Shown here piece by piece: positions 36,446 through 47,463 of a stretch of 64,000 nt of DNA (the stretch's first letter is position 1; each line of letters begins with the position of its first letter). The position numbers and the translations under genes are program-made. This DNA comes from Lichtheimia corymbifera B2541 (Eukaryota; Mucoromycota; Mucoromycetes; Mucorales; Lichtheimiaceae). Below the pieces are notes generated by a model. That model worked only from the letters and a program-made list of their open reading frames with translations. It had not been told where the DNA came from and ran no database searches. Location: assembly GCA_000697475.1 (NCBI GenBank), contig JNEU01001157.1, positions 62,001-126,000 of the forward strand. Reading direction: 5' to 3'.

Positions 36446-38680
36446 CTATATCATTGTTCCACGCAATAAGCCTTGCCTACTTGTCACCACAATTTCATCA
36501 TTGCCCACGACATTGACATCGATGCCACGTATCTGCCGTGTATGGCCGATCTTGCCGGGTGTTGCTGCGACATTTTCCACAGTGCCAATCAAGTCGCCTG
36601 TTTCAATATCCACGACCGTAATCTTGCCTTCTTCTGTCAATAGGAATAATGAAGTGCGCAGGACGTTGTATGCTGTGTAGCGTACTGGCATATCGATCGT
36701 ATCCTCCTTGTCAAATACATGGGCAATGATCATGGGATCGGTATCCTTGGGAGGCATATAGGGAAGCTGGATTTGAGTATGCTGTGTATCATCATTTTGC
36801 TCTGCCAGTCTTTGGACACCCGTTCGACCCATTAGTAATAAAGGTTCTGGCTCTTGTGTCATACGGAATGCAAGTCGCTTTAATCGCGGAGTCCCCTGTT
36901 TCCACCAGAAAAAGTCTCGTGTATGATCTTTTCCAGACAAATTAATGTCATGGTTAACATCTTCCATATCCAAAGGACGCCAATCAACTCGTAAAAGATA
37001 AGAAATATCCCACACTTTGATCTCCAATTTGTCATTTCGGTTGTCACCCACTGCAATAAGCCGTAATCCACGCTTTGCAAAATCCTCGTGTCCTATCGGG
37101 AACTCCTCGTGAGACCAGTGGGATGGTAAAACCATGGTAGCTGATAATCCCCAAGGCTGTACGACTGATTGATCCTCATCTTCCATATCCTCGACATCAT
37201 CATCCTCTCCGTTCAACATCATCATCTGCTGTTGCATCACCATATCTCGAAAAGCAAAGTCTTGAGGATCATCTGGTGGTTGCGCATTATTGATAGGTTG
37301 ATGTTGTGGCAGTGGTTGCTGTTGATGTAAGAGTGCCGGTTGTTGTTGTGGCTGCAATGGTGCTAGCTGATGTTGTTGTGGTGCAGGTGGTGCAGGTTCC
37401 TGTTGTTGTTGTTGTTGTGTTGCATGTCGTTGCCTTGCTTCTTGATCATCCAAGGGTGCGTTGTTATCTGCATTATCATCCTGTTGTTGCTGTGAAGGAG
37501 CCTTCCATGGTAAGACACCGACTTTGATCCCAAATCTCCAATCGAAAAGAGTGAGCTGATCGCTGACATAACTTCCAGTACAAATGAGATGATTGAGTTG
37601 AGGAGGATGGCGAAAATGGATCATGCAACTGATTTTTCTACCCATGGTGATCCGTGCAATGACTGCTGCAGGTGGAATATCGGGTTGTGGTATCGATTCT
37701 GAAGATGAAGTGTAGCTGAAACCACCGGCGCTGCTTTTAACATGGCCAAAGCGATGATTGATACTTCCAGCAACATGGCTACGATTGGGTGCATATAAAG
37801 GCCGGAATCGTCGTTCGTGCGAGTCCCATATGACGGGTTCAGTTGCAGGATCCAAAATGTCACGTTCACCACGAATATCAAATTTGACTAGACGACCACA
37901 ACCAGAGACTCGTGGAAAATCAGGACCCGTGGCAAGCATAAATACGGTATGTAATGGGTCGAAATTGCTGTGTTCAGGTGCCACAATCTTCATCCACTCG
38001 CTGACATTCTCCTGAGGAGGCGCTTGTCGAGCATAATCCTCGTCGCTTCCATCACTCGATCTTCCCCAGGATGCTTCCGAAAAGAAAAATACATCACGTC
38101 CAAGCAATTGACCATTCATATGTACATGTGCCACGCACTGCGTTGCACCATTATCAAATAATCGATAAATCAATACAGTCTGCCATAAATCCACTCGATC
38201 GTCGTTGTCCATATCATCTTGGTTATTGTTAAGAAAGAGTTGTTGCCCCACTGCTAATGAGAATAGACGCACTTTGCCATTGGCGGATGATGAAGATGGA
38301 TTCATGCGGATGGTTTGAATGCCAGTGATTTGGCAAGATGTGTCTGCTGGTGCAAAGCTGAGGTCGAATTCTCGAATGAGTCTCCAAGAAGGGTATTCCC
38401 AGAAAAGTATCTTGTGTTCAGAACGTTGTCCTTGGTAACCATGGATGATTCGTTCTCTTCGGTGTTTACCCGTTGCCACAACACCCGTCTTTGTCACACG
38501 ATCTATATCCACAACGAGTGGGTCTTGTATCCGAAATGGAGGCGGATAATGTTGTGCTGCATCTTGAAACATCTGCATTGTTGGATTGGATGATTCCAAC
38601 CAAGGTCGAAGTTGTGGGTCCAATCCTTCCACAGGGATATGAATGGATGGTATACTTGTCGATGGTGATGCTGAGGTTGA

Positions 38681-38711
<31 letters not shown>

Positions 38712-39284
38712 GAAAAAGAAGAAGAGGAGTTGGCGATAGTCGGTGAAGATGGAATGGTGATAGCATTATTGGTAATGGCGGATGAGGAGGAAGAAGAAGA
38801 AGAAGACGTAGAAGAAGAAGGCAATATGGATCGTTTTCGGTTGTCCTGATGTTGTTCTTGAGAGCTTTGACCTGCAAGCTTGCGTTTCTGCGGAACTTTA
38901 TGCTGCCGTGCGGCTGCCCTGGTGTGCTCCACGCTAGTCTCGTCGGGTACAAACTCGAGTGAAAAAGACTTGGCTCGCCTGTTCTGCTGTGTGATATGCT
39001 TGACAAAGTCTCTCCAATCAATCAACGGATGCGACCGTACACTGAATGCAATGCTGCGTCCCCATGAAGGATATTTACGTAGAAATAAGGTGTACCAAAG
39101 AGAAGGGTCATGACCAATTCTATAAAGGCCATTAGTGTGTCGTCGCTCAATTCCCTCCAATGCTCAGAACGAAAACGCACCTATGGAATCGTCGGCAGAC
39201 AATTTCTAGTTGTCTCAATTCCCATGTCTCGTCTGCAAGTAAAGAGAATACACGTAATAGTAGCTCGTCTGGTAATCGGTCCAT
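36446..39284 (-). CDS. Large F-box protein with low-complexity linkers and likely beta-propeller
   Basis: Two exons, minus strand: 39284-39181 and 39119-36446; 925 residues. The F-box is at the very N-terminus (MDRLPDELLLRVFSLLADET...VCRRFHR), the Skp1-binding part of SCF ubiquitin ligases. Next come a Ser-rich low-complexity stretch (~120-170) and a region with recurring beta-strand motifs (VVATGKHRRERIIHG, ILFWEYPSWRLIREFDL, LTLFDWRFGIKVGVL, ITVVDIETGDLIGTVENV) that suggest a degenerate WD-type propeller for substrate binding. A Gln/Pro-rich insert sits in the middle. The ATG is chosen at the F-box because the upstream frame shows no conserved sequence. The substrate is unknown. It converges on the JmjC gene with 105 bases between stops. 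Confidence 0.85.
38655..38825 (-). repeat. Coding trinucleotide repeats (poly-Ser)
   Basis: Runs of GAT and GAA/GAG triplets on the plus strand, read as Ser-rich tracts on the coding strand of the F-box gene. Likely length-polymorphic. Confidence 0.8.
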
Positions 39285-40507
39285 GAACTGGAGGAAGGTG
39301 ATATTGAACAAAGAGTCGGTGAAAGAACCTCGGGCTAAGGTGACTCGTCTACAAAGTACGCTTAAGAAGCCTGCCTGCGTGCCACCAAACCATATTGGTT
39401 CAAGAACATTGATGCAAACGTCATCTACTACATAGCTCTTGTTGAATAGGTTTCTTTTCTTGCATACTATGCAAATAAAATATAATACTATATTGAATAC
39501 TACAAAAAGATGACATATACAATGAGATCCTATAGCAGCAGCACCATCAGTAATATAATCATAGGTAGATGAATGAGTCATAATTATGGCCTTTATTCAT
39601 CATTACTTTGGACTATGCTCTCACGCTTTTTTCTTTATTTTATCTCGTGCCTACAACGGTATCTATCGTTTTGGCATTAGTTCCATTCATGGCGGCCAGC
39701 ATTAACCAATCCCCACTTTCGGAGTCCTGCTAAGCAAGATTGAACATGCCATACTTGGTGATCCCTGCCCGATTCGGTCACACAAGGGGAGGGGGGCCAC
39801 ACCACACCATGCAATAATATCCAATGTATTATCAGGAGCCTGGTTCGCATGCTATAAAAGCAAGTTCATTGTTTCCAAGGGCAAGATGGATCGACTGGTT
39901 AAAGGCAACCTGAATTTTACAGAAAATTGAACAATCAACCTTATTCATGCATAATGGCATTGGATTCGTTTGTTTCTTTTAAAGGCCAGGCCGTGCTAAA
40001 GTTACTCTAAGAGGTGATTGTGATATGCCTTGAACATGCACAAAAACACACCTACAGGAATGTTTTGATAACAAAAGTGGAAGATTGGGGTCAGGAAAAA
40101 AATAGGAACAGTAGACAATGAATGCAGTAGAAAGGTAACTTATACCAAGAATGCTTAGAATAAACACGTGTTGCCAAATACAGATGATCAAAGTGTCATT
40201 GTTAAAGCAAAGTGATCAGTGATCCTACAAGTGACCCTGACCCATAGCAAGCTTTATATCATGCATCATTGTTGCATTAGCCTTTATTCCAATCCTACAT
40301 ATATGACATAATGGTGATGAGATCATGTGATCTTTGTGTGCGTGATATTAGGTGCATTGTAGTGTATCCTTTTTTCCTCTCGATGGCCTTTATCTTTGTT
40401 TCTGATGAAGTAATGAACAATGCAATATCATTGACGACAGTGTTTTCATCTTTCAGTTAATGCAGTCGACACCATCCATTAGGAGGAAGCAGCTCCATTC
40501 CCCTTAT
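39285..40507. other. Intergenic, no gene seen
   Basis: About 1.2 kb upstream of the F-box gene with only small frames. The 3' end runs into a repeat fragment. Confidence 0.55.
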
Positions 40508-40588
40508 AGGAGCATATGTAAAACATAAAGGTGCCTGTATTTCCAAACTTTACAATGAAACGCGGGCTCTTCAATCGAACAAAGAGAC
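40508..40588. repeat. Dispersed fragment of the palindromic repeat family
   Basis: AGCATATGTAAAACATAAAG, then GTGCCTGTAT and ACAATGAAACGCGGGCTCTT, then CAATCGAACAAAG. It matches the right arm of unit A plus the start of block P at 14886-14956 almost base for base. Confidence 0.85.
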
Positions 40589-40838
40589 ATCGGTTGAGGT
40601 AAATAGTGTATGCAGCTTGTATACTGACGGTTGTATCTTCGTTTGACCGTAGCTCAGTCAAATTGGCTCAGATCAAGAAAGTCTAATGATGTAGATGAAT
40701 GTCTGGAACAGGTGCATCGTTCTCAAGTGGATTAGGCAAAAGCTGAGGATGGGCAAAAGTGCATGTTGGCTGCCAGTTGTAAGCTATTACTGAATGGTGC
40801 ATAAAATATCATCCATCTATCTTTCCAGTCCTACAAAA

Positions 40839-41072
40839 GGAGCTGTGTTATACAAATAAGCTCCTCTGCACCTTCGGTTCTATCAGGCTCTAGATACTTC
40901 ACAATGAACAAAAACTCACTTGACATATAGCGTCGAATCACTCTCAAAGCATAGGGAAGACATGAAGACGCCCATAATTGAAAATCTTACAATCGAGTGT
41001 GGGGGTCTTTACTAGACCAAAGTTGTTCAGCGTGGTCAACTGCACCTTGTGTACAAGTTTCACGATCGAGCA
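40839..41072. repeat. Second degraded fragment of the palindromic repeat family
   Basis: Words AGCTGTGTTATACAAA, TTCTATCAGGCTCTAG, TTCACAATGAACAAA, GACGCCCATAATTGAAAA and CAAGTTTCACGATCGA follow in the same order as in units D and P', but with many substitutions. An old copy. Confidence 0.75.
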
Positions 41073-41341
41073 ATTAAATGCTGGAGCAGTTTGGTGTACT
41101 AAAGGATCAAAATGCTATGGGATGACGCTTCTCGGTTCAAAATGATGAAAATGATCACTGGACAAGGTTTATTGAATCATACATGATCTAGATAACTATA
41201 CAGGATAAGAAATTGCTTTACATTAATGTATAGTTAACAGGGCGTGATTGTGCTGAATGGGCCATATACATCGACAAGCGGGATTTAGGGAACTGCTGGG
41301 AGGGAGATCTTGCAGGAGTTGTTTCTCTCTTTCTCACACGC

Positions 41342-42947
41342 ATGTCAGACAACGACAACTTTGCTGTTCCAGCTCCAAGGAAACCTGCTCGCCGGCCAGC
41401 TGGTACGGCTGAAGAACATAGCTCGAATACTATTGTTCCTACACAGGACTCAACTGTTACCACGACTACCACCACAACCACAACCACCACAAGTGCTGAA
41501 CCACCTCAGGCTCCACCTCTTGCATATGAAAAACCACAGTGGGGTGCCGTTGCTTCACACGATTACGGCTTTGAAATACTCAAAGGAGGCATCAGCATTG
41601 AAAAGATCCAAGGACCCAAGAAAGACGTGATCACGATCGGTAAAGTGGACGTGTAGAAATTGGCAACAATGGGACAAGTTTATTCAACGTATTCAATAGG
41701 ACGATTGCCTCTATGTGACATTCAAATGGAGCACCCTGTAAGTGTTGATCGTATCAGCCATGTATTTGCGGTAGGATTCTTATACTTACACCATGATGGA
41801 TTAGAGCATATCACGTTATCATGCAGTGTTACAGTTCAACCATGACGGCAATGCTTTTATCTATGACATGGACAGCGCCCATGGAACGCGACTCAACAAA
41901 CAACGTGTCCCTCCACGTATCCATTTACCATTACGTCCTGGTGACCAGCTTCGATTTGGTGAAAGCACACGCATTTGCATCTTTGAAACCGACAAGGAGC
42001 TGGATGAGGATTTGGAAGAAGAGCACATCAGAAAACAGGCAAAGCGCGCTATTAGTGTGCAATCCATAGCACCCCGTGATCAAGACGAGGATGAAGGTGC
42101 TACCTGGTAAGTAATGGCTCATCCCTGTCGTATCAGCTCATTGCTAAACGAAGATGATGATGGATATAGGGGTTTTGCTGAGGATGCTGCTGAGGAACCT
42201 GATGAAGACGAGGAGGAGGAGAGTGGTGGAAAAGGAAAGAAGTCTGCTGATGCTGATTTGATCAACATTGCACAAGAAAAAATGATGGCTGAGGAAGCAA
42301 GTAAGTATCAACATTGGGTGTCCCGTGCATGGTGACTAATTGGGATTGTTTAGAGAGAAGACGGGAAGAACTAGAAATCATGTTTGGCGATGATAGTGAT
42401 GAAGAAGCATTTTATGATCGTACAGGTATGTAATAGGCTGAGGAATGGACATGGGATGGATCGATCGTTAACATGCTACACTTTTTAGCACGCAAGAAGA
42501 AGAAAGTGAAAAAGGTGGAAAAGGCAGAGACCCATGATGAGCTTGTGGAGCGTGCAAGGCAATCTCAAAAGCAGATCGATGCGTTGGAAAAAGAGATTGA
42601 GCAGAGGAAACAAGAAGGTACATAGTGGAGGAAGAATTGAGTTTGTTATCATTCCTTACAAACGGATATACGGTGGATAGATGCTGCTAAAAAGGAACAA
42701 GAGAAAGCAACCGAGGAAGAAGAACAAGATTTGGATGCGTACATGAAGAGCTTAAACAAGAAACCTGAGAATAAGCCATCGGTGCTGAAGATGCAGAGTG
42801 ATCTCAATAAGCTGAAAAAGGTAATATAATCACCATTATGTATTTTTAAAAGCAGGCATTAATTTAAGGATGTTATGTCTACAATAGGAGCATGAACGTC
42901 TAGAGAAGCTAGTAAAGTTGACCAAGCCATCGGATATCTTTAGTTGA
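41342..42947 (+). CDS. Kanadaptin (SLC4A1AP)-like FHA-domain protein
   Basis: Eight exons: 41342-41639, 41700-41737, 41805-42106, 42170-42300, 42354-42425, 42489-42617, 42681-42820 and 42888-42947; 389 residues. After a Thr-rich N-terminal tail with an 11-Thr run comes PQWGAVASHDYGFEIL and an FHA phosphothreonine-binding domain: TIGRLPLCDIQMEHPSISRY, HAVLQF, DMDSAHGTRLNKQRV and RPGDQLRFGESTR. The rest is acidic and coiled-coil. The whole resembles human kanadaptin, a nuclear protein linked to splicing factors, but it is much shorter. FHA residues for phospho-ligand contact (GR, SRYH, GT..N) are present. The coding end overlaps the end of the convergent Nudix-type gene by eight bases. Confidence 0.88.
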
Positions 42948-43799
42948 GCATACGATGAGTAGCCAAATATTCGAGAGCCATCCATGCGGTTTGAACAGTG
43001 GGAAGCATGGCTTGACCGAGTGTAATAAACTTTTTCAAGTCGGCAATGGAAACATCCTTGATGACCTGCATGCACTCTTCATTATCACGAGCACGAGGTT
43101 CGGGATCATCTTCGGGATCAAGGCAAAGGTAGGGTACGAAGCGGTTGACACCCCATTTGAGCTCACTGATACCATCAGGTTGGTCCTCTGGCAGTAAACA
43201 AATCCAACGACCACCTTTTAGTCGTGCTTCTTCCGAGAGCTCATGTTCAGCTGATTCCAAAGGACTAGAAACACAACAATGAATGCGTGCATATTGATGT
43301 AATCCACCTTTATATTACCTGCTATGCTTTCTACGGTCGTACGAGCCAGCGACACATGTATATTTCTGGACAAGGAGGCGTGAATGAATTGATCAGCATA
43401 TGGTGTCACGCTAGTAGATAATGTCGTACCACTTCGTTTGTGCCTTGTGCATATTCCTTAAGAATACATGTTGTTTTCTAATAATGAATGATGAGCATCG
43501 TTATGATATGATTGGATCAGCTTGTTACCTTGATGGAATCAAACGTGAATACAGTGACAAAGGTTGGATAGGGTGTGTCATGACCCACGACGTCCCAGTC
43601 TATTTCTCTGCCATCGGCAAAGCGTGTTGTTCGGTTCCACACTGAGATATAGCTAATGACACGAGATGAATAAGAAGCTCATTGGGAGAGAAAAGAGAGA
43701 TTGGGGATATAGAAAAGCACACCGTTTATGAAGCTTTGACTCTGAGACGATGGTAGCTGCAGTGCCGTTTGTGTTGATGTCGAGTGGGTTATCTGACAT
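42940..43799 (-). CDS. Nudix hydrolase-like protein
   Basis: Five exons, minus strand: 43799-43723, 43652-43529, 43477-43430, 43365-43319 and 43264-42940; 206 residues. The fold cues are VTVFTFDSIK, ILKEYAQGTNEVKYTCVAG, then a Nudix-box-like helix LESAEHELSEEARLKGG. The metal-binding Glu residues of the REUxEE core are kept (ELSEE), but its Arg is His, and the upstream Glu and the following Gly are replaced. Such degenerate boxes occur in some fungal and plant Nudix enzymes acting on nucleotide sugars or ADP-ribose. I cannot say which substrate, or whether it is active. It diverges from the PSP1-domain gene with a shared 340-base 5' region. Confidence 0.75.
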
Positions 43800-44139
43800 T
43801 GTATAATATGAAACCTGAGCAAGCGTCAAGAAGGAGTTGTGTAGCGCGTGACATGCTTGTTAAGCAGGCGATTCATGCTCACCTCACATTGATTGCGCCC
43901 ACACCTTTTCTTTCTTCTCACCCCACTTTACTACTACTTTCTTTATCCTTGAAAGACGACTTGATTTATTTGACACAGACTATCCATCTATCTATCATTT
44001 TCTTGCTCTTTCTCTCTTACACAAACACTCTACATACACGCACTCTCTCTCTTTCTTTTCTTTCTTCTTCTTTCTCTCCTTGAACTCTCTATTTGGGGAA
44101 AAACTATAGAACAACCTCCTTTGACCACTCGATCAGATA
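43800..44139. promoter_or_regulatory. Shared divergent 5' region (Nudix / PSP1 genes)
   Basis: 340 bases between start codons, with a long CT-rich tract (TTTCTTTC/CTCTCTCTC) over 43975-44085 that is the likely leader and initiation region of the plus-strand gene. Confidence 0.4.
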
Positions 44140-46177
44140 ATGATCACGCAAAAGACCCATTCTATTCATCCAGGCAATGTAAGTCAGAGATGGGGGTATG
44201 GAGCGTATATTCATTGGGGCTCAATGACGTTATGTATAGACGATACCGACGACCAGAGAGAATGTGCAGTCGTCGTCGTCATCTGGTTCATCGACGCACT
44301 CGGACTGGAAAGCAGTTGGTAGTCCACCCAGGCAAGGAGTGAGTGGAGTTCAAGGTGGAATGCTTCAGCAACAACAACCAAACAATATTGGGCTATCATC
44401 CAACAATACAACTGCGGCAACAGCAACACCGGATCACCACCACACATCGATGAGCTGGCTGCAACAGGATTATGCTTTCCCACCAGTAAGACGAAACTCA
44501 GCAGTAAGCTCCTCCGCATCTACTGCTGCTGCTGCTGCTGCACCACCATGGGCCAATGCAATGACATTACCGACCCCTTCTTCCTCCATCTCCACTTCAT
44601 CAGGTGCCGCTCTATTCGATCATCATCATCGACGAAGGTCTTCCATTGCCACTCCCAATGATTATCCTGATATCGCATCGGTTCCCATGTTACCTGAAGT
44701 ATCCACTGAACCTTATTTCCGAGAGTACAGAAGCATGTCTTTCTCAATTGATGCATCCAATGATCGAGATGAGATCCCACCACCACATCATCAGCACCAT
44801 CCAAGATTCCCTTCCCATCAACAACTCGGTACTATGCATGAAGAGGAGGATGATATCGAGGAGGAAGAACTATTGATGAGTGCAGCAATGGATGATGAAA
44901 TGCTGGCACAAGCACAATTACGAGCAAGATCCAAATCATCAGCAGCAGCTTTCAATATTTGGCATCCTTCTCATGCTACAGAAGATACTCGTTCATGGAT
45001 GAGATTCACTCAAAGACGTTCCTCAGTCGCTCATGCCGCTCCCACTCCTTCTTATCATCCTTCCATCTACTCTCCTTTGCCTGCTCCTTCCTCTTCTCTC
45101 TTATCAAATGGTGATAGAGAACGTCTTGCTGGTTTACGTCGCTTTTCTTTGTCACCTATGCCTGAAGGCCGTTTACAACAATCTCCTATCATACCCACCA
45201 CAGATCCAAGGTATATATATATATATATATACATACACCATCTTCATCTTATTCATTTCTTTCTTCTAGTGCACTTGCCTATCTTGGTCAACGCCGTCAT
45301 TCACTCGCCACTCCCTTACCACAAAGCCATACCAACTCCTCAGCAACGACACCCAACATTGATAGCCTATTGGAAGGCATGCAAGCGTTACGAACACATG
45401 ACAACAACCCTGCTACGTCTTTGCCAATTCCAACACCAGATGATCTTTCAACTCAGTTCCCACCAGAAAACATGGGTAAAGGTTCACTTTTATCGGACAT
45501 TGGCGAGGATGCACTATTTTGCGTGGTCGAATTCAAACGGGGTCGATCGGATATGTATTTTACTACAATGACGGGTGATGCAGCCCCTGCACGGAATGAT
45601 TTTGTGATTGTGGAAGCGGATCGTGGCCATGACCTCGGCAAAGTGACATTGGATCGTATCAGTCGCTCACAACTGAGTGCTATGATTAAGCAACAACAAG
45701 AGAATAGTGACGATGGCACCAATAACACGAGCAGCAGCAGCACCAACAACAAAAAGAATGATGTTCATGTCAAACGAATATTACGTCGTGCAACGTCAGC
45801 CGAGATTGCAGTCTTGATGAGCAAGAGCCAAGATGAAGCTAAAGCCCTCCTTGTCTGCCAAAGCAAAATCAAACAAAAGCAAATGCCAATGCAGGTGGTG
45901 GATGCTGAATATCAATGGTAAGAAAAAAGTGGATCCTTTTGTGATGAAATGGAAAAGCCTTGTTCACACACACACAATGTTTTTAGGGATAAACGCAAGT
46001 TGACCTTTTATTTCGTGGCGGAACGACGTGTCGATTTCCGAGAACTCGTTAGAGATTTGTTCAAGTTATACAAGACGCGCATTTGGATGTAAGTTGAGAG
46101 ATCGAAGAGATTGTCGGCAAAACAATGGCTGATATATGAGGATCATTTTTAGGTGTGCTGTGAGTACCAATTCATAA
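44140..46177 (+). CDS. PSP1 C-terminal-domain protein
   Basis: Five exons: 44140-44178, 44240-45210, 45270-45917, 45987-46088 and 46153-46177; 594 residues. The N-terminal two-thirds are Ser/His/Pro-rich and probably disordered, with several Arg-Arg-x-Ser sites (RRNSAV, RRRSSI, RRSSV, RRHSL) suited to basophilic kinases. The C-terminal ~200 residues form the PSP1 domain: FCVVEFKRGRSDMYF, DFVIVEADRGHDLGKV, RRATSAEI, QVVDAEYQWDKRKLTFYF, and VDFRELVRDLFKLYKTRIWM. In yeast, Psp1 suppresses DNA polymerase alpha defects and is found with RNA-related granules; in bacteria the domain is linked to RNA processing. The molecular role is not known. The last exon is only 25 bases. The second intron starts with an alternating TA run. 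Confidence 0.88.
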
Positions 46178-47463
46178 AGAAGACAACAATCCATGCATCA
46201 TACATATCAAGCATAGAAATGAATTTTACTTTATCTTCCTCCTCTTTTCTTTTTGTCCCCCCCCCTCCCATTTTATATATACTCATTCTATCCAGTGCCG
46301 TGCACTTTTATCATCGTGCAAAAAGGATGCTATCGCCCACTCGCTCTCTCTCTCATTTCACTCTTTGTTCATATCCTTTTTGCATCTTGCATCCGTGCCC
46401 AGCTATAGAAGTCAAATAAAGTTTCCTCAGTCATGCATATGATTCCTCGGATATTTCCACTTGCGGTAATCCGCAGTTGACAACGCCACGGCTTGACCAC
46501 TCATACTAACCCAGCAAGAAACGACCTTGACCCTTTTGAACCAGCAAACTGGAAGAGCATCACATGCCAATGAAAAACAGGATGGGGAGGGGTACCTAGT
46601 AGTCACACACTCTTAGGTGGTGGTTGGTCGTATATAGCAAGGGTTTAGTCATATCAGGTGTTGGGGGAATCACATGTGACCCTTAATGGAAATCACACGA
46701 CAGAATGTCTCCTTGACCCATTGTCCATTCACGTCTTTGTTGATACTGTAATATGATCAAAACATTGAGGAGCAGAATACATAAAAGCTACATATTGAAT
46801 ACCAACACAACTATAAAATCAGTGATTAGGGATAATGAGACGCATACACATGCAAACAATTGCTATATATGGATGAATTAACTAACGAGGTTTCTTTCAT
46901 TCCATTGCTCCCTGTGGCCATTGTCATGCCAAATATTAATGAGGAACCCATTTTGCAATTGTCATTGTTCCTTTGTGTTGCGCTAAACCTTAATGCAAGC
47001 GGAATGGATGGCTGGTAACACAAGCATAGCGCAGGTGCCACAGTCGCCAAGTGCTCCGTGCATTCATTCTCTCTCAGCTTCTAGACATGCATCCTTTGGT
47101 ACTATTATAGGCTCAGCGTTCATATTATGTCATCAGATACCAATAGGCTGCTATTGCCTCGACTTTGAGGATCAACCATCTGTGCTTTTGTTACAAGCTA
47201 TACATGTACCTCCTGGTGGAATACGTAGTAATAATTCCATTATCCAACAAGGGATACAAAAAGCCTATCGACACATTTCTACATATTATATTGTTTGCTT
47301 CATTGTATATGCGAAAAGTTCTATTTTTTCCTTTACAGCTCCCCTTTTTTTCACCATAGCAACAAAGAATTATTTAATACAGCAAACAATACCCCTCGTC
47401 GTTAACACTTTTTCATCAGAACCTGTACACGCATTTACTGCTTTCTTCATCTTTCCCCTCAGT
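46178..47463. other. Intergenic, no gene seen
   Basis: About 1.3 kb; the last 470 bases are open in the beta-glucosidase frame but look like an AT/T-rich promoter and leader, not protein. Confidence 0.55.

Noticed and set aside
38643..38849. Acidic Asp/Glu-run plus-strand frame
   Set aside because: Antisense reading of the Ser-rich coding repeat of the F-box gene.
39285..39581. Upstream extension of the F-box protein
   Set aside because: Open by chance; the F-box normally starts near the N-terminus and the extra 99 codons show no family resemblance.
46993..47463. Longer N-terminus for the beta-glucosidase
   Set aside because: It would bury a textbook signal peptide at residue ~158; the added part is T-rich leader-like.
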